Source: JBDRKN01 sp043813955 (GTDB lineage: Bacteria; Patescibacteriota; Patescibacteriia; Patescibacteriales; Patescibacteriaceae). Taken from it: a DNA stretch of 8,239 bases. Numbering within the stretch: position 1 is the first letter of the stretch; each line of letters begins with the position of its first letter. The stretch is from assembly GCA_043813955.1 (NCBI GenBank), contig JBDRKN010000027.1, forward strand, positions 1 to 8,239, read 5' to 3'. Below, in pieces: positions 1-5,398 of this stretch. The notes beneath the pieces were generated by a model. That model had not been told where the DNA came from and did no database searches. It was given only the letters and a program-made list of their open reading frames with translations. The position numbers and the translations under genes were made by a program.

Positions 1-995
1 CTATCTTTCGATTCCACTATTTGAGTATCAAACTGGCGCACAATAGCTTCTCCTTTGTCAGTAGCCTGCTGGCCTGCTGAATCAGCGTCAAGGGCAAATA
101 TAATATTATCAGTATATCGGTCTAATAGCCTTACCTGCTCAGTTGCAAGGGCAGTTCCAGAAGCTGCGATCACATTAGTAAAGCCAAACTGATGGGCTGT
201 AATCACATCCATCTGCCCTTCCATGATAATTGCATAGCCCTGCTGCTTGATGCTCATTTTGGCTTTGTCCATGCCAAACAAGAGCTTGCTTTTGTCATAC
301 ACAATGGTCTGAGGGCTATTAATATACTTTGCCGTGTCGTCTGAACCAGACATAGCCCTTCCTGTAAATCCGACAACATTGCCATTGATATTATTAAGAG
401 GAAACATTATGCGGTTGCGAAAGCGGTTGTACTGCTTGCTAGCTCCCTGCTTCCTTGCTGTCAAGCCTGCTGTAAAAAGGTCTTCTTGCTTAAAACCCTT
501 GCTTGTTAAATAATTAATCAAATCATCCCAGTCGTCCTTAGCATAACCAATCTGCCATTTATCAATCTCTTCCTTGAAAATTCCCCTTTGCTCTAAATAA
601 TCCCTGGCTGCCTTGCCCTCTGGAGAATGTAAGAGATTGCTGTAATAATATGCGGTCGCGGCTTCTAAAATATCTAATACCATATTTCTCTGCGAAGCAA
701 GCTTTGGATCCTGCTGCCTTAAAACCACTCCTGCCTTAGGCGCTAGCAAACGCAAAGCTTCGACAAAAGTAATATTTTCCATTTCCATGACAAAGGTAAA
801 AATATCTCCTCCTTTTCCTGAACTAAAACAATGCCAGATCTGTTTTTCTGGCGAAACTATGAAAGAAGGCGTTTTTTCACGATTAAACGGAGACAAAGCG
901 GAAAAATTAACGCCGCTTGGCTTAAGATTAGGTATGTACTCGCGAATCACCTCTACAATATCAAGTTTGGATTTGATTTCCTCAGCAGGCGTCAT
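1..995 (-). CDS. dnaG: DNA primase DnaG, N-terminal part (C-terminus beyond window edge)
   Basis: DnaG makes the RNA primers for chromosomal replication. About 331 codons are present without a stop, and the gene continues past base 1. Residues 1-100 match the N-terminal zinc-binding region (NREKTPSF, SPEKQ, GKGGDIFTFV). The core follows, with FRNRIMFPL and the TOPRIM motifs EGQMD (E259) and ALDADSAG (D303, D305); the spacing equals that of E. coli E265/D309/D311, so the catalytic metal site looks intact. The zinc site does not: aligned to E. coli C40, H43, C61 and C64 the residues are S35, N38, C56 and S59, so only one ligand remains. The ATG at 995 overlaps the TGA of the upstream 98-residue gene (ATGA), implying translational coupling. 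Identification is secure; loss of zinc binding is inferred from the residues. Confidence 0.97.
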   Translation of the reverse strand, partial: MTPAEEIKSKLDIVEVIREYIPNLKPSGVNFSALSPFNREKTPSFIVSPEKQIWHCFSSGKGGDIFTFVMEMENITFVEALRLLAPKAGVVLRQQDPKLASQRNMVLDILEAATAYYYSNLLHSPEGKAARDYLEQRGIFKEEIDKWQIGYAKDDWDDLINYLTSKGFKQEDLFTAGLTARKQGASKQYNRFRNRIMFPLNNINGNVVGFTGRAMSGSDDTAKYINSPQTIVYDKSKLLFGMDKAKMSIKQQGYAIIMEGQMDVITAHQFGFTNVIAASGTALATEQVRLLDRYTDNIIFALDADSAGQQATDKGEAIVRQFDTQIVESKD

Positions 996-1288
996 ATTAA
1001 TGATTTAAGCCTGGCCATTTCCTGCTCAACAACAAAACCTTCATATTCTGCATTATGAGCTGATGACCCTTTGTAGCTCGGCTTTTTCTGGTCTAAATGC
1101 AAATTTAAAACCAGCTCAGATTCTGTTTCTTTTGCATATATATGAAAGCGCGGATAAAATCCGCCTTGAACTGGCCGCACAAAACTTTCCTGACCTGTTT
1201 TTTTATCTTTTAAATAACCATATCCTGCTTTTCGCAAAAACTGTATATAATTGCCTGATAATTGATTTTTGTCTAATTTTAATTGCAT
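992..1288 (-). CDS. conserved-looking hypothetical protein (98 aa) coupled to dnaG
   Basis: This is an unrecognised 98-residue soluble protein with no signal peptide or membrane segment. The middle has an alternating polar/hydrophobic pattern typical of beta strands (GGFYPRFHIYAKE, ELVLNLHLDQKKPSYKG), followed by SSAHNAEYEG and a short charged helix ending LKSLI. The HLDQKKPSYKG...AHNAEYEG stretch looks like a conserved motif, and from memory similar small proteins occur beside dnaG in Patescibacteria, which I cannot check. Its TGA overlaps the dnaG ATG by 4 bases, so the two are probably translated together and a replication-related role is a reasonable guess. No clear Shine-Dalgarno site precedes the ATG. 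A TATAAT box lies about 40 bases upstream (1334-1329). Confidence 0.85.
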   Translation of the reverse strand: MQLKLDKNQLSGNYIQFLRKAGYGYLKDKKTGQESFVRPVQGGFYPRFHIYAKETESELVLNLHLDQKKPSYKGSSAHNAEYEGFVVEQEMARLKSLI

Positions 1289-1328
1289 TTGTTTAAATTT
1301 AATGTATTTTTAGTTTAATACAGTATAT

Positions 1329-1334
1329 ATTATA
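1329..1334 (-). promoter_or_regulatory. candidate -10 box (TATAAT) for the 98-aa gene and dnaG
   Basis: A consensus TATAAT on the minus strand lies 40 bases before the ATG at 1288. No good -35 is at standard spacing: the best hexamers are TTTACT (1359-1354, 19-bp spacer) and TTTACA (1351-1346, only 11 bp). The assignment therefore rests on the -10 and on the divergent layout with the gene at 1410. Confidence 0.4.
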
Positions 1335-1409
1335 TCGCAAGAGCTTGTAAAATAGTAAAAATAATGATGCTATTATGTAAATAGAACTTTTACAAATAAA
1401 GGAGCAATC

Positions 1410-1768
1410 ATGAAAAAAGAACTAAAGCTCTTTAGTGAAAAAAAAATCAAGATATAGATGATGCTAACAAGATATTTAAGCAAACGCTTAAAAAAGCTCT
1501 GTCCAAAAGAAAATTAAGTATTGAAAAAATTATTAAATGGTGTTCTGATAAGCATTTCCCCGAGCTGTTAACAGAATCTAAATCCAGAATAGGCATAATT
1601 AGAGCTATACTGCGCATTGAGAACATAGATGAGCTAATCTTTTATTGGCAAAGCACTTTAAGCAAAGGATTGAAAAAATTAATTGCCTGGCGCATACAAA
1701 AATTATTAGCAAAGGGAATTAAACTCAACAAAAAACAGATAGCCAAGCTTCATCATATCTTGAATTAA
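1410..1768 (+). CDS. small basic protein of unknown function, reading frame broken at an A9 run
   Basis: A strong Shine-Dalgarno AAAGGAG (1398-1404) stands 5 bases before an ATG at 1410. That frame reads MKKELKLFSEKKIKI and stops at TAG 1455. The -1 frame is open from after the TGA at 1436-1438 to TAA 1766-1768, about 109 codons, and has no ATG, GTG or TTG near its beginning. The frames join across nine A residues (1438-1446): one extra A, or a -1 slip there, gives a 119-residue Lys/Ile/Leu-rich, mostly helical protein (for example SKGLKKLIAWRIQKLLAKG). I recognise no family. Programmed frameshifting, polymerase slippage, a homopolymer sequencing error or a real disabling mutation would all explain it. 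The good ribosome site and strong terminator suggest the locus is or recently was expressed. Confidence 0.6.
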
Positions 1769-1772
1769 AAAT

Positions 1773-1803
1773 AGCCCCTTGATAGCATGCATATCAAGGG
1801 GCT
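1773..1803. terminator. bidirectional intrinsic terminator between convergent genes
   Basis: A perfect 12-bp stem, AGCCCCTTGATA (1773-1784) with TATCAAGGGGCT (1792-1803), encloses a 7-base loop. On the plus strand it is followed by a T-rich run (TTTATATTT), and on the minus strand by the complement of AAAAATA at 1767-1772. It lies between the plus-strand gene ending at 1768 and the minus-strand gene ending at 1821, so it can serve both. Confidence 0.9.
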
Positions 1804-1820
1804 TTATATTTAAAATTTAA

Positions 1821-2222
1821 TTAGATCCAATTGGCCAAAATAATACCCATAACCACCAATGATACTAAGCTGTAAATGGTATTTATTAAATATAATTTAA
1901 AAGGCTTGTTTTCCCACAAGACAATGCCTAAACCAGTAGTAGCGAAAAAGCCGAGCCAAATCCAGAATCCTGCGGCAGCGCCTGCGGCTGCAGTATTAAC
2001 ACCCATGAAGAAAATAAAGCTGGCAAAGATATAGGCCATGACTAATGAGGCCAAAAAGCCAATAATGTAAGAACGTGTCATGTTCTTGCAAGCCTGATTT
2101 CCTGACAGCTTCATCCAGACTTTGCCAAAAACGCTTTGTGAATACCAAATAGCGCCAATGCCTACAGAAACAATGCCGGCAAGAAAAACTGCCCATAAAT
2201 TAATTTCTGCTCCTGTCATCAT
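1821..2222 (-). CDS. DUF1761 family membrane protein
   Basis: This is a 133-residue integral membrane protein with about four hydrophobic segments (roughly residues 8-27, 49-72, 78-101 and 108-131). The N-terminal pattern, with GIGAIWYSQSVFGKVWMKLSG after the first helix, fits the DUF1761 family of small membrane proteins of unknown function (typically about 130-150 residues), so the length is complete. A near-perfect ribosome site, GGAGGTGAT (2234-2226), precedes two tandem ATG codons at 2222 and 2219; either could start translation. It appears monocistronic, with its own promoter upstream and the bidirectional terminator at 1773-1803 downstream. The family match is by pattern recognition and no biochemical role can be given. 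Confidence 0.85.
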   Translation of the reverse strand: MMTGAEINLWAVFLAGIVSVGIGAIWYSQSVFGKVWMKLSGNQACKNMTRSYIIGFLASLVMAYIFASFIFFMGVNTAAAGAAAGFWIWLGFFATTGLGIVLWENKPFKLYLINTIYSLVSLVVMGIILANWI

Positions 2223-2270
2223 AATATCACCTCCCCTCTAATTTAGATCTATATTTAATTGTCTATTATT

Positions 2271-2299
2271 ATTATACCATACTTGTGAAGAAACAAAAA
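2271..2299 (-). promoter_or_regulatory. candidate sigma70 promoter of the DUF1761 gene
   Basis: On the minus strand a consensus TATAAT (2276-2271) has a poor -35, TTTTTG (2299-2294), at 17 bp. It is 49 bases before the ATG at 2222. The -35 overlaps the T-run of the terminator closing the upstream operon. Confidence 0.45.
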
Positions 2300-2322
2300 A
2301 TCCTATCATTTAAACTAGGATT
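2295..2322 (-). terminator. intrinsic terminator of the permease/NifX/YibE operon
   Basis: Read on the minus strand, AATCCTA (2322-2316) pairs with TAGGATT (2305-2299) across a 10-base loop and is followed directly by a T-rich run (complement of the A residues at 2295-2300). It begins 18 bases after the TAA of the YibE/F gene at 2340. The stem is short and AT-rich, so strength is probably moderate. Confidence 0.65.
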
Positions 2323-2339
2323 AAATTTATACAAAGCGC

Positions 2340-3437
2340 TTATTCTTTTAAATATCGCGCAGCAATTAACGTGGCAATTGGCACAGCTATAATCAATCCA
2401 ATGCTGCCAAGCAAGCTCCTTACAATTTCCGTAGCAACAATCTCATTATTAATCGCCTGTGTCCATGTTACTAAAAAACCGCTCTTTACTTTGAACAATA
2501 ACAATAAAGGAAGAGAGACTCCGACATAAGCTAAAAATAATGTGTTAATCATTGAGCTGATATGATCAACTCCGACTCTCATGCCACGCTTGAATAAATC
2601 ATATGCGCCAAAATTAGAGTTTGCTTTTTTAATTTCTTGAACAGTAGAAATTTGGCTGATAACAACATCGTCTAATACTCCTAATGTGCCAATAATAATG
2701 CCTGCGAGCAGCAAGCCTTTGAAGTTAATAACAGAACTTGTAGATTCAATTAAAAAAACAACATTTTCATCAGCTAAGCCTGATAATTCAGATAAGTTAG
2801 AAAATATAATTGATAATATTCCTGTAATTAACAGGCTGATGCTAATACTGATTAAAGCTAAGTGAGACTGTCTTTTAATGCCCCATGTAATATATATAAT
2901 TGAAGTTAAAATAAGGAGAGAGCCTAATATGGTTACAATCAATGGATTATAGCCATGCATAATCAAAGGAATAATTCCCCAGACAATAATAGCAAAAGTA
3001 ATTGCCAAGCTTAATAATGCCTTAGCTCCTTTGGTTCTGCCAATCAATATGGTTAAAATAATAAAGATAACTAATAAAAGATAGAGATAGCTTCTGCGCA
3101 CAATATCAGTGATATAGAAATTTTCTTCATTATCAATGTTTTTTAAATAAGCTACTACAACTTTATCACCCGGCTTAACCACCTTGCCCTGTATTACATC
3201 TAAATTATTAATGCCTTGAGCTATGATTTCCTTATCCTGCCAGCCATTTGTTAAACCTAATAATTTAACATCTTGCTGAATAATTTTAGATCCATCTTCT
3301 CTAAGCAATTCACGGCTGTCTATAATTTCAATCACTTCTGCTTCAAAGCTAGTCTGCTCTGTTTCTGATTCCTGAGCTAAAACTATTGCAGGAAATAATA
3401 GCAAAAAAATAATTATTAATTTTATTAATTGCTTCAT
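2340..3437 (-). CDS. YibE/F family membrane protein
   Basis: This 365-residue protein has an N-terminal signal segment (1-21, likely cleavage after VLA), an extracytoplasmic beta-rich region (about 30-112) and about seven membrane helices from residue 117 to the C-terminus. The sequence GTLGVLDDVVISQISTV (residues 250-266) matches the characteristic LGxLDDVxxxQ motif of the YibE/F family, which is a helpful identifier; full length fits the family. Function is not established; a transport role is sometimes suggested. It starts 29 bases after the stop of the NifX-like gene on the same strand and precedes the terminator at 2295-2322, so it is probably the last gene of that operon. No clear Shine-Dalgarno site precedes the ATG. 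Confidence 0.9.
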   Translation of the reverse strand: MKQLIKLIIIFLLLFPAIVLAQESETEQTSFEAEVIEIIDSRELLREDGSKIIQQDVKLLGLTNGWQDKEIIAQGINNLDVIQGKVVKPGDKVVVAYLKNIDNEENFYITDIVRRSYLYLLLVIFIILTILIGRTKGAKALLSLAITFAIIVWGIIPLIMHGYNPLIVTILGSLLILTSIIYITWGIKRQSHLALISISISLLITGILSIIFSNLSELSGLADENVVFLIESTSSVINFKGLLLAGIIIGTLGVLDDVVISQISTVQEIKKANSNFGAYDLFKRGMRVGVDHISSMINTLFLAYVGVSLPLLLLFKVKSGFLVTWTQAINNEIVATEIVRSLLGSIGLIIAVPIATLIAARYLKE

Positions 3438-3466
3438 AATTTTCTAGATAAAAAATAAAAATGTAA

Positions 3467-3784
3467 TCAATCCTCATTATCTGCAATTTCCTGCGCTATT
3501 TGCTTAGCTGGCCCAGATTTTTCATAATATTTTACTCCTCTCTCTTCTAAAGCGCCAGCCATATTGCCTCCAATAGCGCTTGCTATAAAAACATTAATGC
3601 CTTTATCAGCTAGCATTTTTGCAACGGCAAATCCCGCTCCCCCTCCGCCAACAGCGAAAGGATTAGAAACTGCTTCAACAAATTCCCCTTTTTCATTAAA
3701 AATTAAATAATAAGGGGCTCGGCCGCCGCGGCCGCTGATTTCAGCATCTTCTTCTTTATTAATTGTAGCGATTGCAATTTTCAT
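3467..3784 (-). CDS. NifX/NifB-type iron-molybdenum cluster-binding family protein
   Basis: This 105-residue single-domain protein is of the dinitrogenase iron-molybdenum cofactor biosynthesis type (NifX, NafY and NifB C-terminal fold, RNase H-like). Recognisable parts are the opening KIAIAT strand, RGGRAPYYLIF, the SNPFAVGGGGAGFAVAKMLADKG segment (about 40-62), VFIASAIGGNMAGALEERGVKYY and a helical tail. Nothing else here suggests nitrogen fixation; stand-alone members are common in anaerobes and archaea, often near permease genes, and may bind or sense metal clusters. Its ATG overlaps the stop of the upstream permease gene (ATGA at 3784-3781), indicating coupled expression. The domain lacks Cys and His, so any cluster ligands would be unusual. 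The family call is confident, the role is not. Confidence 0.9.
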   Translation of the reverse strand: MKIAIATINKEEDAEISGRGGRAPYYLIFNEKGEFVEAVSNPFAVGGGGAGFAVAKMLADKGINVFIASAIGGNMAGALEERGVKYYEKSGPAKQIAQEIADNED

Positions 3785-4296
3785 ATTTTTTTAAATTTAA
3801 GGAGTTTTTCAACTAAAACTCCGTTAATTATGGAAAACAAAATCATATAAAAAGCAAGTATTGCAGTAAATGGCACTCCAAAATAGTATATCATCATTGG
3901 CAACATTGGAATCTTAACTGCCCGATTGTAAAGAAATGTTGCAATAAAGCTATTCTTCATTCCTTTTTCTTTTAAATCAGCCAAAAGCGGATACCACATA
4001 TAAATCGGTCCAGATGATAAAATTCCACCTATAATTGATATAAGCCAGCCCTTAGCTCCTGCTTTTGCTCCAACAAATTCGCTTATCTTTTTGGAATCCA
4101 GGAAGAGATTAGAAAGAAATATAAATACAAATACCAATAGAATAACTAAGACGATTTTTTTAAAAAGAAAAACAAATTCCAGCAACGCGCTTTGAACTAA
4201 AGAAAAATTCAAAATTGACGAAATTAAATATATTAAAATAACAATTATAATAAAAATCCACTTTCCGCTTATTTTTTCCAATACTTTATTTATCAT
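3781..4296 (-). CDS. half-size permease subunit (ArsP_1/DUF318-like)
   Basis: This 171-residue membrane protein has about five hydrophobic segments. The conserved part is GGILSSGPIYMWYPLLADLKEKG with ATFLYNRAVKIPMLPMMIYYFG (about residues 89-144), which resembles one repeat of the predicted permease family PF03773 (ArsP_1, formerly DUF318). Full-length members are around 300 residues or more with two related halves; this protein and its upstream partner together approach that size, so they probably assemble as a heterodimer. It overlaps both neighbours by 4 bases (ATGA at 4296-4293 and at 3784-3781), forcing a coupled order of half-permease, half-permease, NifX-like protein. The substrate is unknown; metal or metalloid export is a guess from the family and from the cluster-binding neighbour. 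Confidence 0.75.
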   Translation of the reverse strand: MINKVLEKISGKWIFIIIVILIYLISSILNFSLVQSALLEFVFLFKKIVLVILLVFVFIFLSNLFLDSKKISEFVGAKAGAKGWLISIIGGILSSGPIYMWYPLLADLKEKGMKNSFIATFLYNRAVKIPMLPMMIYYFGVPFTAILAFYMILFSIINGVLVEKLLKFKKI

Positions 4297-4703
4297 ATAA
4301 TTAAAAGTGTAATAACTGTTAAAACCGCTATTACAATTGCCATTAAAAAGCTTACAATATTTCTAGTAATAGCAAATCTTTTCCCAAGCATTAAAGACTC
4401 TGCCGGAAACTGTATTACGCCGACAGTAACCCAGGCTAGAATAAAAGCTGTTATTGCAAGCAAGCTTATGCCTTGTTTTAAAAGTTCTCCTCCTATAATA
4501 AAGCTTGTGATTGGATTTCCCCCTGAAATGCTTCCAAACAGCGCTCCGACAAAGGGATCTATAAATTTATTTCCAGTAAAAATCGTTGTATAAAATGTTT
4601 TAGGAATAGCAACAAGAACAAAACTTATTAAAAACAACATTCCAAGGATAATAGGAAAAGTTTCTTTAAAGCTATTTAATGTTTTTATCAAAGCATTTTT
4701 CAT
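4293..4703 (-). CDS. half-size permease subunit, first gene of the operon
   Basis: This 136-residue membrane protein has about four hydrophobic segments. The central sequence FVGALFGSISGGNPITSFIIGGELLKQG (longer than quoted; about residues 50-78) has the glycine-rich, proline-containing loop expected of a PF03773-like permease repeat, followed by WVTVGVIQFPAES. With the next gene it seems to form a two-subunit version of a permease that is one chain in many bacteria. The ATG at 4703 has no Shine-Dalgarno site. A TTGAAA (4738-4733) with an A/T-rich -10-like segment near 4715-4710 would put transcription start almost on the ATG, so a leaderless message is possible but weakly supported. Family assignment rests on pattern and context. 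Confidence 0.72.
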   Translation of the reverse strand: MKNALIKTLNSFKETFPIILGMLFLISFVLVAIPKTFYTTIFTGNKFIDPFVGALFGSISGGNPITSFIIGGELLKQGISLLAITAFILAWVTVGVIQFPAESLMLGKRFAITRNIVSFLMAIVIAVLTVITLLII

Positions 4704-4737
4704 AAAAGCTTATTATTGCTAAAATTAATTATTTTCA

Positions 4738-4836
4738 ATGGATAAAAATTTAAAATATGGCGGTGTGTATGTCCGAAAATTCAAACCATTTATTACTTCA
4801 ATTAAACCAAAAATCCGCGAATTGCGCAAATATTGA
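4738..4836 (+). CDS. possible small ORF or gene remnant (32 aa)
   Basis: ATG at 4738 to TGA 4834-4836 encodes 32 residues, including KYGGVYVRKFKPFITSIKP and a basic end (RELRKY). The composition looks protein-like rather than random, but there is no ribosome binding site, an in-frame stop lies 12 bases upstream (4726) and no family is recognised. It sits in the gap between the divergent permease operon and the convergent RloB-like gene. It may be the tail of a lost gene or chance. Confidence 0.2.
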   Translation: MDKNLKYGGVYVRKFKPFITSIKPKIRELRKY

Positions 4837-4855
4837 TTTTTTATAATTCTCTTAT

Positions 4856-5386
4856 TTATTTCCCTTCCATTATTGAAATAAATTTACCTAAATCTGGTAT
4901 ATTTAAACGTTTAGAGTCCAATAATTTTTCAGGAAACAGCCTATTATACTCATTCAGTTCAATTCTTTTCTTTTTACTGAGATATTCTGATTCAAATTTT
5001 TGTTTACACCAAAGAGAATTTTTCCCTCTCGGTTTTTTATTAATAATTGATATTAGTAAGAATTCTAAACAAGGGGTATTTTCGATCAGTTCAATTTTTC
5101 TTTTTTTAGCTTCTTGTCTCGCTTTTATCATTTCTATTTTTGGTTTATCGTTGTCAAGGACAACAATTTTTCTATCAAAGGCGCCGATTATTTTACTCGC
5201 GTCAATTACAATATTTTGAGCGTTGCCACCCCTTCCTTTTTTGATAGTTACTGCAACACCACTATTGAAAGAATATATTTTTCTTAAATGCTTCAAAAAT
5301 ATTTCCTCCCCCAATCCTTCACCAAAAACAAGCAATGTTTTATTGGCATAGCGTCTTTTTTTCTTGTATGGATTCGTTCGTGACAT
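4856..5386 (-). CDS. RloB-like TOPRIM-fold protein, probable defence effector
   Basis: This 176-residue protein resembles the RloB family (PF13707), a small TOPRIM-like nuclease domain. The expected landmarks appear in order: a basic N-terminus (KKKRRYANKT), a strand with the acidic turn VFGEGLGEEIFLKHL (E23 in GEG), the KGRGGNAQNIV loop, the DxD strand VVLDNDKP (D78, D80) and the ENTPCLEFLL segment that corresponds to the NPcFExWLL motif of RloB proteins. The putative metal-binding acids are thus retained. It lies just after the ATPase gene on the same strand, the order of RloA-RloB and of the lactococcal AbiL pair. I chose the ATG at 5386; a TTG at 5395 would add three residues and shorten the gap to 3 bases. 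Neither has a good ribosome site, so coupling to the ATPase is likely. Confidence 0.82.
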   Translation of the reverse strand: MSRTNPYKKKRRYANKTLLVFGEGLGEEIFLKHLRKIYSFNSGVAVTIKKGRGGNAQNIVIDASKIIGAFDRKIVVLDNDKPKIEMIKARQEAKKRKIELIENTPCLEFLLISIINKKPRGKNSLWCKQKFESEYLSKKKRIELNEYNRLFPEKLLDSKRLNIPDLGKFISIMEGK

Positions 5387-5398
5387 ATATTTCAACTA

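Noticed and set aside
787..1058. Two overlapping plus-strand ORFs of 73 and 75 codons
   Set aside because: They are antisense to the conserved dnaG N-terminal region and lack ribosome sites; shadows of the real gene.
1063..1296. Plus-strand 77-codon ORF
   Set aside because: It lies antisense to the 98-residue gene coupled to dnaG and looks like a chance hydrophobic frame.
1996..2196. Minus-strand 66-codon ORF
   Set aside because: It is an alternative frame inside the DUF1761 gene, Cys/His-rich from out-of-frame reading, without its own ribosome site.
3467..3784. Nitrogen fixation locus
   Set aside because: The NifX-like domain is stand-alone and no nif structural or assembly genes are nearby; this family is widespread outside nitrogen fixers.
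4800..4830. Possible terminator after the RloB-like gene (minus strand, GCG/CGC stem then T-run)
   Set aside because: The stem is only 3-4 bp, too weak to call.
4833..5219. Plus-strand 128-codon ORF
   Set aside because: It is antisense to the RloB-like gene; the serine/phenylalanine/isoleucine-rich content is what an AT-rich antisense frame yields.
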